DNA of 64,000 nucleotides from Thermococcus argininiproducens. Lineage in GTDB: Archaea > Methanobacteriota_B > Thermococci > Thermococcales > Thermococcaceae. The translations under genes were made by a program, and so were the position numbers. Within the stretch, counting starts at the first letter, position 1, and each line of letters starts with the position of its first letter. This document shows, one piece after another, positions 43,295-52,862 of this stretch. The stretch is taken from assembly GCF_023746595.1 (NCBI RefSeq), contig NZ_CP080572.1, positions 1,658,530 to 1,722,529 on the forward strand, in the 5' to 3' direction. Under the pieces are notes generated by a model. The model did no database searches and was not told the origin of the DNA. It saw only the letters and a list, made by a program, of their open reading frames with translations.

Positions 43295-44017
43295 ATGGAC
43301 ATCCATCCTCTTTTAGAGAGGGTGTTTCCGATTGCAATCGCCAAAGATGGAGAATTTTTGATTTTTGACGTCGATTCATCGGGAAGAAGATACACCTTCA
43401 TCAAAAGGGAGCCATCACCGGTACCACTCCCGGAAAAGCTGAGAGCGGCCTTTCCACTGGAGTGCTATAAAAATCAGGCCGTCTGTGTGGTAACGGAGGA
43501 TGCCTTTGAGTCCCTTGAAGGCTATGCCCTGATATTCCACGAGTTCGTGCACTGCTACCAGTGGGAGACCTGCGAGCCGAAACTGAGGCAGAAACTGGAA
43601 GTGGCGAGAAGTGAAACTGCAAAAGGGAACTACATGTGGGAGCTGAACTATCCGTTTCCCTACGACAAGACGGAGTTCCAGGAAGCTTACCTTAGGTTTC
43701 TAAACTCGCTGAAAACCAAAAACCCGAAGGAGGTGTTCAGGCATAGGGACAAACTGAGGGAGATTCTCAGCAGAGAAGAGTTCGAGTACATGGTCTGGCA
43801 GGAGTGGAAGGAGGGGTTCGCGAGGTTCATAGAGAACAAAATAAGGCGCAGGCTTGGTCTTGAGGAGAACCACTCCGGACTCGAAAGGCCCTGGGATAGG
43901 GTGCTGTTCTACGAGGGCGGGGCGAGGTTCATCGAATTCCTGTGCAGACAAGATGTAAAATTACTTGCAGATATAAAGACAATATTTTATAAAATGTTGG
44001 CTTATGGTATTATTTAA
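43295..44017 (+). CDS. HExxH metalloprotease-like protein with displaced start
   Basis: At least 240 residues; the motif FHEFVHCYQWETCEP around residues 80-94 is HExxH-like, and EWKEGFARFIENK further on could give the third ligand. No family recognised. The ATG used here has no ribosome binding site, and the frame is open upstream through the 33-bp repeat, whose other copy at 42339 carries the true start. Bases about 43400-43950 are clearly richer in G+C than neighbours and change abruptly to AT-rich near 43954 in the last 20 codons, so the C-terminus may be foreign or truncated. Confidence 0.55.
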   Translation: MDIHPLLERVFPIAIAKDGEFLIFDVDSSGRRYTFIKREPSPVPLPEKLRAAFPLECYKNQAVCVVTEDAFESLEGYALIFHEFVHCYQWETCEPKLRQKLEVARSETAKGNYMWELNYPFPYDKTEFQEAYLRFLNSLKTKNPKEVFRHRDKLREILSREEFEYMVWQEWKEGFARFIENKIRRRLGLEENHSGLERPWDRVLFYEGGARFIEFLCRQDVKLLADIKTIFYKMLAYGII

Positions 44018-44089
44018 GCAATGTATATTTGGAGAAAAGCCTATAATAGTCTACAAAAAGTTTGCATACCTCTATATAAAGGGCGTTAT

Positions 44090-44200
44090 TTCTGTTTCAG
44101 CGAGAGTGTTGCTGAAGCACTTCCCACCCTACTTGAAAGGTTCAACCTAAGGCCCCACAGGATTCTAGACATCGCCTGCGGGGAACCTGAAAGATATGAA
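44090..44200 (+). pseudogene. Truncated SAM methyltransferase remnant
   Basis: Within an ORF at 44021-44323, ALPTLLERFNLRPHRILDIACGE matches methyltransferase motif I but stops there; the following residues are low-complexity and resemble nothing. The upstream CTCTATATAAAGG is a strong TATA box that may have belonged to the lost gene. Not expected to be functional. Confidence 0.6.
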
Positions 44201-44283
44201 CGAACCCAAACCAAACAGCAGCAGGGTATTTTTCGTGGTTCAGAAATAAAGGCAATAAAAACTGCATTTCCGAACAAAACCCA

Positions 44284-45039
44284 TCAGATATTCACATGCA
44301 TAAAGTCCCTCGCCACCAAATAGGGCTTTACCCTTTCTTCAAGCTCTTCGTGCGTGTAGTTTGTATGGCTTATGTGAGCAAATACAGTTTTCTTTGCTCT
44401 TACTTTTTGAGCGAGTTTTATTGCATCATCAATTCCTAGATGAACATTTGGAATTGAATGCCTGTGTGTCATGTCCGCTACGAGTAAGTTAGCACTTTTC
44501 ATCTCTTTTAGTGTTTTCTTGTCATCAAGGATTTCTGGTCCAGTGTCACCAGTAATCACAATCTTTTTGTTTCTAATTCGAATTATAAATCCTCCAGCTA
44601 CTTCTATTGGCTGGTGAGCAACTTTAAAATGGTAAACCTTAAAGCCAAAATCATGCCATTTATTGAACTCCAAGGGGAAATATTCCCAATCCCATTTGCT
44701 CTCCCCTACGAAACGCTTTTGCATATCTCTTGCTACTTCAAGAGTTATAACATGTCCATAAAGCTTAATCTGCTTAAAAATCTGCAGCTCAGGCAGGCCC
44801 CCCATGTGGTCGAAGTGAGCGTGTGTGATAAAAACATGCTCAATTTTTTCGTTCAAATGTTCTAAGTGATAGTGCAAATCTGGTGAAGGATCTATTAATG
44901 CTCTAATCTTGGGAATGTATATTGAAAAGCGCGTTCTCCTATATAAGTGAAATTTTCTAGCTCTTGAACAGTTCTCACAGTTACACAATGGTTTAGGGAT
45001 ACCACTGTACACTCCAGAGCCGAGAATTATAACTTCCAT
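44284..45039 (-). CDS. MBL-fold phosphodiesterase (PhnP-like)
   Basis: 251 residues. An N-terminal GSGVYSGIPKPLCNCENC with two CxxC-like cysteines recalls PhnP, which has a structural zinc. The metal motif is ITHAHFDHMGGLPE, with ligands in TGDTGPE and VFAHISHTNY. Likely a cyclic phosphodiesterase, substrate not known. GGAGGAAGTTCTGGA precedes the ATG. It is divergent from the gene at 45135 and shares an intergenic region with two operator-like palindromes. Confidence 0.83.
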   Translation of the reverse strand: MEVIILGSGVYSGIPKPLCNCENCSRARKFHLYRRTRFSIYIPKIRALIDPSPDLHYHLEHLNEKIEHVFITHAHFDHMGGLPELQIFKQIKLYGHVITLEVARDMQKRFVGESKWDWEYFPLEFNKWHDFGFKVYHFKVAHQPIEVAGGFIIRIRNKKIVITGDTGPEILDDKKTLKEMKSANLLVADMTHRHSIPNVHLGIDDAIKLAQKVRAKKTVFAHISHTNYTHEELEERVKPYLVARDFMHVNI

Positions 45040-45065
45040 TCCAGAACTTCCTCCAAGTTAGTTAA

Positions 45066-45077
45066 TATTGGACAATA
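45066..45077. promoter_or_regulatory. Operator-like inverted repeat, copy 1
   Basis: TATTG-GA-CAATA, upstream of the minus-strand MBL gene and identical in core to copy 2. Confidence 0.55.
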
Positions 45078-45101
45078 ATTAATTATGGTTCTTACAAAAC
45101 A

Positions 45102-45108
45102 TTATATA
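45102..45108 (+). promoter_or_regulatory. TATA box of the gene at 45135
   Basis: TTATATA lies between the two palindromes; transcription would start near 45130, giving a nearly leaderless transcript. Confidence 0.5.
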
Positions 45109-45109
45109 C

Positions 45110-45123
45110 TTATTGGACAATAA
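45110..45123. promoter_or_regulatory. Operator-like inverted repeat, copy 2
   Basis: TTATTG-GA-CAATAA, a perfect 6-bp inverted repeat between the TATA box and the predicted transcript start of the plus-strand gene, where a bound repressor would block RNA polymerase. Confidence 0.6.
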
Positions 45124-45134
45124 TCAGAAAGTCA

Positions 45135-45731
45135 GTGTGCATAAATATTCCAAGAATTGACGAATTAATTAATAGTGCAGATGATGAAGCTCAGGTAACA
45201 AAGAGCTTTAAGATGAATAATGGAGGAATATTAGTGATGAATGGAAATACCAACAAAACCGATGCATTTTTAAAAAATACTGGCATCTGGGAGGGAGAGT
45301 TTACTAACTACGTTAATCGGTCTGGAGGAATAACACAGCAAGGGAAGATAATAATCGAAACTGAGTTTCGAAATGGCATCGTGATCCAGAGAAATATCTT
45401 TGTGAAACCTGATGGAACGAGAAGTGACTATATTGGCATCGCAAAAATGCGAATAGAAGGAAATAAATTGTTCTGGGATGGGGAGATGAAAGAAGATCCG
45501 AATACAGGAGCAAGAATTAGAAACCATTCATTTGAAGGTTTTGTAACCGATAATCAGATATACATCCTAGAGACCTACGAGGAAGTTCTTCCTGCTGGTG
45601 ATATAGAAAGAAGACGAAACACTACCCACTATTGCTTCTTAAGCGAGAATGAAGCTGTAATGACGGCTAATGTTTACGTTAATGATGAGTTACTTGTTTT
45701 TGCATACACAAGGTTGTGGAAGAAAGAGTAA
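45135..45731 (+). CDS. Unrecognised soluble protein (lipocalin-like beta barrel possible)
   Basis: 198 residues from a GTG; internal ATGs at 45210 and 45237 would give shorter forms beginning near MNNGG or MNGN. The rest (GIWEGEFTNYVNRSGG, RNHSFEGFVTDNQIYILETYEE) alternates strands and suggests a small beta barrel. No catalytic motif, signal peptide or known family. No clear ribosome binding site, consistent with a leaderless transcript. The aldo-keto reductase follows after 21 bases and is probably in the same operon. Confidence 0.55.
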   Translation: MCINIPRIDELINSADDEAQVTKSFKMNNGGILVMNGNTNKTDAFLKNTGIWEGEFTNYVNRSGGITQQGKIIIETEFRNGIVIQRNIFVKPDGTRSDYIGIAKMRIEGNKLFWDGEMKEDPNTGARIRNHSFEGFVTDNQIYILETYEEVLPAGDIERRRNTTHYCFLSENEAVMTANVYVNDELLVFAYTRLWKKE

Positions 45732-45752
45732 AAGATTTGAAAGGTGATATTC

Positions 45753-46922
45753 GTGGAATACCGAAAGCATAAAAGTTTGAAAATTTCTGAAATTGGGATT
45801 GGAACCTATGCTCTGAGTGGGGTTTATGGAGCAAAAGACCTCGAAGAGTTTAAGAGAATGATTTACCGTGCCTATGAACTTGGGGTTAACTTCTTTGACA
45901 CTGCGGAAGCCTATGGAAACGCTGAACAAATTTTGGGAGATATTGTAAAACCCTTCCGTGAAGACATTTATATAGCCACGAAAGTAGGAATTAGGGGCGA
46001 CATAAAGCCAAACCTCTCTAAAGACTACATCAAAAAAGCCTGTGAGGAAAGCCTCAAGAGACTCCAGACTGATTATATCGACCTTTACCAAGTTCACTTC
46101 CATGATCCGACCACGCCAATAGAGGAAACAGTTGAAGCGCTGGAGGACCTCGTTGAAGAGGGAAAAATTAAGCATTACGGCGTTGGTCACTTACCTTTAG
46201 ATGTTACGGAGGAATACTGCAAGCTTGGAAAGCCATTCTCAGTTCTTACGGAGTTTAGTGCAGTTACAAGAGAATCTTATGAAAAGCTTTTGCCACTTTA
46301 CAAGAAATACAATTTGGGAATTATCGCTTTCAGCACAACGGGAAGAGGCTTGCTCACGGGAAGGTTTAAAGAAGGTCAAAAGTTTGAACCTGCTGATATA
46401 CGCTATTTAGACCCACTTTTCCAGAGAGAACGCTTCCAATATGGCTTGAGAATAGCCAAAAAGTTTGCCGAGTTGGGAGAGAAATATGGTAAAACTCCAG
46501 TGCAGGTTGCCATCGCGTGGGTTCTTGCCCATGAGGGGATAATATGCGCTCTAACTGGACCTTCAACGGTAAAGCATTTAGAAGAGAACGTTGAAGCGAG
46601 TGGATGGGAGATCCCCAAAGAGGATTTGAGAGAGCTGGATGAGTTCTTTAAGAGAGAAGATGAGTGGCTAAGACAGAAGCAGAAAGAATCCATAAAACAA
46701 ATTCTCATCCAGCCTCTCCAAGAACCTCAAAGAGCCTTCGTTGATTTGATATATGTTATTGAAACTGCACTTTCCCTTAGCATTATTGAGGAAAAAGAGA
46801 TACTATCAATTTTCTATGAGCTCTACGGTTTGAGGAAGAAGTTGGATAAAGAAGAGGTTAGTGAAAAACTGAGGGACATCCAAGCCGAGCTGCGAAAAGT
46901 AATCCCACTAGACGCTCTTTGA
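45753..46922 (+). CDS. Aldo/keto reductase with C-terminal extension
   Basis: 389 residues. The AKR barrel is complete to about residue 310: NFFDTAEAYGNAEQIL has the catalytic Asp and Tyr, IATKVGIRG the lysine, YQVHFHDPTT the histidine region, and ALTGPSTVKHLEENVEA the NADPH contact. The last 70 residues are extra helices (EPQRAFVDLIYVIETALSL) not found in standard AKRs. The GTG start follows AAAGGTGATATTC. Substrate unknown. Confidence 0.88.
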   Translation: MEYRKHKSLKISEIGIGTYALSGVYGAKDLEEFKRMIYRAYELGVNFFDTAEAYGNAEQILGDIVKPFREDIYIATKVGIRGDIKPNLSKDYIKKACEESLKRLQTDYIDLYQVHFHDPTTPIEETVEALEDLVEEGKIKHYGVGHLPLDVTEEYCKLGKPFSVLTEFSAVTRESYEKLLPLYKKYNLGIIAFSTTGRGLLTGRFKEGQKFEPADIRYLDPLFQRERFQYGLRIAKKFAELGEKYGKTPVQVAIAWVLAHEGIICALTGPSTVKHLEENVEASGWEIPKEDLRELDEFFKREDEWLRQKQKESIKQILIQPLQEPQRAFVDLIYVIETALSLSIIEEKEILSIFYELYGLRKKLDKEEVSEKLRDIQAELRKVIPLDAL

Positions 46923-47417
46923 CCTCTTTTTCAAATTTTCCCACACTTCTATATGGTGCGTGGTTTCCGGAAGCTCTTTTAACGCTTTCCTCAAAAACCC
47001 TGGATAGAGTGGGAGAGCTTCAAGCTCATCAAGAGAGAACCACTTAAAAATCAGCCTAATTTCTTTTTCTTCCTCTAGATGTTCCTTCCCCAAAAACTGT
47101 CTTTCCCTGCAGAGGGAACAATCTTTGGGAAGCTCCACCAAATAATAAAGCCCCATCTCATGAAAAAGTGTTTCGCCATCTTTAAAGAAAGTCTCAACAA
47201 CCCAGATTAGCCTGTCCACACGAACCTCAACGTTAAGCTCTTCTTGCATTTCTCTCTTTAACGCATCTTTTGAAGGCTCCAATAGCTCAACCCGTCCTCC
47301 TGGCAAAGCCCAAAAGTCATCCTTTTCTGCTCTGTGGAGGAGAACATAATTCTTATTGAATATAATCCCAACCACCCGATAATTAAACCTCATATCCCCT
47401 TTTTCAAACGTTACCAT
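46908..47417 (-). CDS. NUDIX hydrolase
   Basis: About 169 residues. The Nudix box reads GGRVELLEPSKDALKREMQEEL, i.e. GX5EX7REUXEEX with all metal glutamates. The N-terminal FNYRVVGIIFNKNYVLLHR is typical. Likely hydrolyses a nucleoside diphosphate derivative. TTGAGGAT precedes the ATG at 47417; starts at 47441 and at MRFNYRV are alternatives. It overlaps the convergent AKR gene by 15 bases. Confidence 0.88.
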   Translation of the reverse strand: MVTFEKGDMRFNYRVVGIIFNKNYVLLHRAEKDDFWALPGGRVELLEPSKDALKREMQEELNVEVRVDRLIWVVETFFKDGETLFHEMGLYYLVELPKDCSLCRERQFLGKEHLEEEKEIRLIFKWFSLDELEALPLYPGFLRKALKELPETTHHIEVWENLKKRSKSV

Positions 47418-47481
47418 CTGTCTTATCCTCAAAATTACCATCTCCGCTTTGAATTTGGAGTATAACCCTTAGCCCCTGCAC

Positions 47482-48261
47482 TTAAGTCTTTATTGCTCTC
47501 ATGACTTCCTCCCTGAACTTCTCCCTTTCTATAGGGAGCGATTTTATTGGAATGCCATTCACCAGCATCCAATTCCGCCCTCTGGACACAAACTCTTCTG
47601 GATGTTCCCACCCATTCAACATTCTTATCTCCAGTTCTGGAGCGATTTCCTTCACTATTTCTTTACTCCTATGTGCCCAAAGATAAGTGAAGGGGCATGT
47701 AGGCTCGTAGAATAGGAAGACTTTACCAATGTCCCTCTCATTCCTCTTATATTCCTCTCCGCCCTTCCAAAAACCAGAGTAAGGTTCTTTAAGCTCCCTT
47801 CTGCTAAATGAGTAATAAAGGTCTTCTTTAGATATCTCTCTGAATCCTAATCTCTTAAAGAACTCTGCTTGTGACAAAAACTCTCCTGTCTCAAATGCAT
47901 GGGTCACTAAAAATTCATATTTACCTCTTGCCTTTTCAATGAGTTTCTCGACCATACTCCTTGCTATCCCCTTTCTTTGAGCTTCTAAAAAAGGATTGTA
48001 TATACAGTTGACAACTAAAACGTTTTCTCGCTTCAGACTTGTTGGGTCTGCTTTTTCAGGGTAGGTTAATAGCTGAGCGGCGGGCTTTCTATTGAAATAT
48101 CCGACAAAGCCCACATCTCCATAAGTTCTCAGCATCTCAAGAAGCCATGCCCTTTTGATCTCAACTCCTTTTTTGTATGCCTCAGTGATGGTAGGAGGAT
48201 TACACACTGAAATCATGTCCTCTACATTAGTTTCATCAACTTCTCTAATCTCAATCTTCAT
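47482..48261 (-). CDS. GNAT acetyltransferase with C-terminal YoaP-like thioredoxin domain
   Basis: 259 residues. The GNAT domain (residues 1-150) has VVNCIYNPFLEAQRKGIARSMVEKL as the acetyl-CoA loop. The C-terminal 90 residues (VFLFYEPTCPFTYLWAHRSKEI, then LVNGIPIKSLPIE) look thioredoxin-like with a single Cys and the cis-Pro-type motif, as in YoaP proteins. The ATG at 48261 overlaps the upstream membrane-protein stop (ATGA) and follows GGAGGT. Substrate unknown. Confidence 0.75.
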   Translation of the reverse strand: MKIEIREVDETNVEDMISVCNPPTITEAYKKGVEIKRAWLLEMLRTYGDVGFVGYFNRKPAAQLLTYPEKADPTSLKRENVLVVNCIYNPFLEAQRKGIARSMVEKLIEKARGKYEFLVTHAFETGEFLSQAEFFKRLGFREISKEDLYYSFSRRELKEPYSGFWKGGEEYKRNERDIGKVFLFYEPTCPFTYLWAHRSKEIVKEIAPELEIRMLNGWEHPEEFVSRGRNWMLVNGIPIKSLPIEREKFREEVMRAIKT

Positions 48262-49076
48262 CTTCCATACCTCCAGTGAAATATAGTCACAACAAGCCAA
48301 CCGAATAAGAAGTTTGATAAAAGGACTTCTACAAAGTGCGCTCTTCTTATGACATCGGGCATATATGGATTGGGTACTAAAAGGAGACTAGCCATGAGTA
48401 CTGAGTAGAGCAAAGCCACAGCTAAGCGGGCTTTCTTCCAGTCATCAATCATTTTAACTATTGGGATTGCCAAAAGGCCCCACGCTATGCCCCTTAAGAT
48501 TTGAAAGGGAAGTATCCATGCTGGCAGCTGCAGGTTAGCATAGTATTCATCAAAAGCTTTCCCTGCCAATGGTTTGAAGACCAGAGCTCCAAATGCAATG
48601 TAAATAAACATGTAAACAATTCCAATTAACAGCAATTTCCAAACCCACGTCCCTAGAGGAAGAGAAAACTCTTTGGCACGTTCTTGAGGAGTTTCTTGTA
48701 TTTTACCATGAACTGTCACCGCTATCGGCGAGAAAACCGCTGTAACAATAAATCCTTCTACAAAGAGCTTTGGAATCATCTCAGGAGGAATTATCTCCTC
48801 AAAGTAAGTTAAGAATATAATGGTCTCTATCTGGCTCAGGAATGTCATTACTCCATAAAACACAGCAAAAGTTGCTAAAACAAGCTTCCACCCGCTCCAC
48901 TTGGAATTAACTATCATGTAGCTCAGCACTAATATGTCAAGGAATGAAACTAAGAACCAGTATACTAAGTTCCCAGCCTCTGACGATGCTCTTATCCCCG
49001 GAATGGGAAGCCAAAACAGAAGTGCTAAAATTAATGTCAAGAATAGTATTTTTATAGTAATATTTTTTAATTCCAT
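48258..49076 (-). CDS. Integral membrane protein, about eight helices
   Basis: 272 residues with hydrophobic segments near 8-25, 38-58, 65-85, 105-122, 145-170, 190-212, 220-235 and 250-268. No conserved motif recognised. AGGGGAGGCAAGCAT precedes the ATG. It is translationally coupled to the acetyltransferase downstream by a four-base overlap, so the two proteins probably act together. Confidence 0.65.
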   Translation of the reverse strand: MELKNITIKILFLTLILALLFWLPIPGIRASSEAGNLVYWFLVSFLDILVLSYMIVNSKWSGWKLVLATFAVFYGVMTFLSQIETIIFLTYFEEIIPPEMIPKLFVEGFIVTAVFSPIAVTVHGKIQETPQERAKEFSLPLGTWVWKLLLIGIVYMFIYIAFGALVFKPLAGKAFDEYYANLQLPAWILPFQILRGIAWGLLAIPIVKMIDDWKKARLAVALLYSVLMASLLLVPNPYMPDVIRRAHFVEVLLSNFLFGWLVVTIFHWRYGR

Positions 49077-49252
49077 ATGCTTGCCTCCCCTTAAATACGA
49101 TAGTGAAGTAATTAAAAATAAGAGTTGAGACTATATAAATGTTCTTTGTCATATTTTTACCACAAAAATTAAAGCGTGAACTCACATATTTTACTAAAAC
49201 ACTTCGAAAAAACTTATAAATTAATATAGTAATTGTGAACTGAGGTGAAATC

Positions 49253-49441
49253 ATGCTGGGCAGTTGGTGGTTAATAAGTATAATAATAGGGCTCTTAGTA
49301 ACCGTCTGGGTCATCTACGATATCGTAAAGAACCAAAAAGACATGAGAACTTCAAAAAAAGTTCTATGGATTTTAGTGGCATTTCTCTTTGGAGTCGTTG
49401 GGGCAATTGCATATTACCTTATTGTCAAAAGAAAGGGCTAA
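49253..49441 (+). CDS. Small two-helix membrane protein (PLDc_N-like)
   Basis: 62 residues with two transmembrane helices separated by KNQKDMRTSKKVLW, the pattern of the phospholipase D N-terminal membrane domain (PLDc_N) found as free-standing small proteins. CTGAGGTGAAATC precedes the ATG. Function unknown. It abuts the convergent XPD gene. Confidence 0.65.
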   Translation: MLGSWWLISIIIGLLVTVWVIYDIVKNQKDMRTSKKVLWILVAFLFGVVGAIAYYLIVKRKG

Positions 49442-49442
49442 C

Positions 49443-51383
49443 TCATTTGACGCTTTTTTCCGTAATTTTAATTTTATCTCCACGATAAAAATCTATAAGA
49501 TGTCTTTTCATTGAACTTAAAGTTATAGGCCTTAGAGTTTCTTTCATCCAGTCAGGTAGATCTTTTTTCACAGAGCTCCAAAGCAATCTGTAATCTAAAA
49601 CTATTACAGCACCTCTCTCTTCTTCACTTCTATGTACCCTTCCAGCAGCTTGAACGAGTTTTCTATGAGCAGGTAAGACATAGCCATAATATCGCCCCTT
49701 CTTTGGGAACTTGCTTTCAAAATATCTTATCTGAGCTTGCACACGAGGAGTTGGTCTAGCATAAGGAATACCCACAAGAATCACACCATTCATTTCATCC
49801 CCACTATAATCTTGTCCCTCACTATTTCGTCCCCCCATAACCCCAAGAAGAACTGCCCCTTCTTTTTTAGACTCTTCCTTAAAAGCCATTACAAGAAGGT
49901 CATTTTCTTTAGATGAACCCCCTTTCTTCTCTATGAAAACCTTCTTCCCAGTTGCTTCTTGAATTTGAATATCAACGTTTGCAGATAGAAGACCTTCAAG
50001 GACTTCATAAGATGCTGTGAAAACCCCTACATTCTTTGGAATAAGCTTCACAGCTTCCACGATATATTTGGCCATTTTTTTATAAAGTTCAAGACTTCTT
50101 TCGTCCCCTCTTGTAGATACGTCCTTAGCAACAAGCACTATCGCATTTTCTCTTTTTACCATCCTAGGAAACTTTTTGAGTTTCCCTTTTATTCCCATGA
50201 CATCAGCAAATGCTTCAAGAGGAGTTAGGGTTCCAGACATGAAAATTGCAGACTGAACATTTTTCACAAAATTCAGGGCCTTTGAAGGATCTAAAGCAAC
50301 AAGTTCAAGTGAAAAACCTTTATCACGGCTCATCAAGAATAAATAATCCTCTTTACCGATAAGTGCAAACCATAACAAAAGAAACTCTCCTACTCTTCCC
50401 ACATAACTCCTTGGGGGAAGGTTCCTCTCAATTTTGTCTTCTCTTATTGCATCTCCTGCTTTTACCATCTGATCTAAGATTCTAACAAGTTGCTTTTCAT
50501 TTATTCTCAAAACATCGAAAACATGGTAAAATATACTCTCAGGTATTATTGGGACCTCATCAACTTTCATGTCTTTTAATTTCTCCTGATAAAGCTTCTC
50601 TAGCCCTCTTAAGAATATGCTAAGGAAGTTTGCAATCTCATGCTCTTTATATTCATCAGCCTCCTTTATCGCTCTATTAATACTATAGATACTTATCCTA
50701 TCGCTTAAAGCATTTATAGCCTGATTGGGCAGGTTATGAGCTTCATCGAATATTATAATCAGATCAGAATAATCGAAATCAAAATACGCCATGAAGTTCT
50801 CTCTAATCCCAGGATTAATCATGTAGAGATAACTAGCAACTATCACATCGGCTTTAAGGGCTATTTTTCGAGTAAGTTCATATGGGCAAAAATCAAGCAT
50901 TTTTGAATGAGTTAACACAGTTATAGGTTCCGCTGGTCTTTCCACGAAATATTGGACAAGTTCATCAAATTCCTCCTTCTTTTTTTTCAAATTTTCAAAA
51001 AACTCACATTTTCCAAGTTTTTTTAAGTTTTTACAAACAATCATTGCATTATACGCATCTGGAGCAAAGTTCTGAATATATTGATGGAGGCATAGTTCTT
51101 TTCTACTTCTAAATTCAACTCCACCAACATGGGTTTTCTTACTTATCGCTTTAAGTTCCTCAATTACCCTGTCCATTTGTTTATGGGTTCTTGCAAGGTA
51201 AATAATTTTGTACCCCATCTCCTTGGCATACGGAAGGGCTCCAGCTAACACACTTATCGTTTTTCCAAACCCCGTAGGGGCCTCAATAACCAGGTTCTCC
51301 CCATTTCTAATGGCATTATCCACTAATTCAATAAACTTTTTCTGATTTGGCCTTAGAGAGGTATAAGGGAAATATTCGCTCAT
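49443..51383 (-). CDS. XPD/Rad3-family DNA helicase
   Basis: 646-residue superfamily 2 helicase that unwinds 5' to 3' in repair. Walker A is APTGFGKTISVLA, motif II IIFDEAHNLP, and the C-terminal motifs include GGRNSEGQDYSG and QAAGRVHRS. Four cysteines in ELCLHQ, VCKNL, GKCEFF and DFCPYE form the 4Fe-4S domain that defines XPD. The ATG at 51383 (MSEYFPY) is preferred over a start two codons upstream. Together with the archaeal XPB and Bax1 it would take part in nucleotide excision repair. Confidence 0.93.
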   Translation of the reverse strand: MSEYFPYTSLRPNQKKFIELVDNAIRNGENLVIEAPTGFGKTISVLAGALPYAKEMGYKIIYLARTHKQMDRVIEELKAISKKTHVGGVEFRSRKELCLHQYIQNFAPDAYNAMIVCKNLKKLGKCEFFENLKKKKEEFDELVQYFVERPAEPITVLTHSKMLDFCPYELTRKIALKADVIVASYLYMINPGIRENFMAYFDFDYSDLIIIFDEAHNLPNQAINALSDRISIYSINRAIKEADEYKEHEIANFLSIFLRGLEKLYQEKLKDMKVDEVPIIPESIFYHVFDVLRINEKQLVRILDQMVKAGDAIREDKIERNLPPRSYVGRVGEFLLLWFALIGKEDYLFLMSRDKGFSLELVALDPSKALNFVKNVQSAIFMSGTLTPLEAFADVMGIKGKLKKFPRMVKRENAIVLVAKDVSTRGDERSLELYKKMAKYIVEAVKLIPKNVGVFTASYEVLEGLLSANVDIQIQEATGKKVFIEKKGGSSKENDLLVMAFKEESKKEGAVLLGVMGGRNSEGQDYSGDEMNGVILVGIPYARPTPRVQAQIRYFESKFPKKGRYYGYVLPAHRKLVQAAGRVHRSEEERGAVIVLDYRLLWSSVKKDLPDWMKETLRPITLSSMKRHLIDFYRGDKIKITEKSVK

Positions 51384-51451
51384 CTTCACTCATCAAAAAG
51401 GTTATTAATGAGGGTTTTTAACTTTTCCTAAAGCATCAGAGAGGGTCTAAA

Positions 51452-51715
51452 ATGGAAGAGTATCAAAGAAAGTTATTAGAAGCTGGAATTGAGGGAGGCA
51501 TTCTCATGATTCTCGCATACCTTTTCTACTATCAAAACTATCTCCTGTATACATGGTACCGCGGATTGCCACTACCTTCAAAGCTACCATTCATAATAGC
51601 TGGCATTTTAACTGGAGCCGCATACCTCCTTTACAAACTTTATAAAATATATCCAGAGATCCAAAAACATAAAATTGCCGAAGTTCTAAGAGAAGAAAAA
51701 ATAGAGGGGATTTAA
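51452..51715 (+). CDS. Small membrane protein, 87 residues
   Basis: Two hydrophobic segments (about 13-32 and 47-66) separated by WYRGLPLPSKLP, and a charged C-terminus ending EVLREEKIEGI. No family recognised. AGAGAGGGTCTAAA precedes the ATG. It lies between the divergent XPD gene and the convergent M42 peptidase. Confidence 0.6.
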   Translation: MEEYQRKLLEAGIEGGILMILAYLFYYQNYLLYTWYRGLPLPSKLPFIIAGILTGAAYLLYKLYKIYPEIQKHKIAEVLREEKIEGI

Positions 51716-51716
51716 A

Positions 51717-52811
<1,095 letters not shown>

Positions 52812-52862
52812 TTAAGGTTTTAGGTGCGGAATAAAAAATGAGACTTTTTTTCTTTTCTCAAG

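Noticed and set aside
43401-43951. Minus-strand open frames within the GC-rich patch.
   Set aside because: Arg/Pro-rich shadow translations of a GC-rich gene; the plus frame has the protein-like composition and the HExxH motif.
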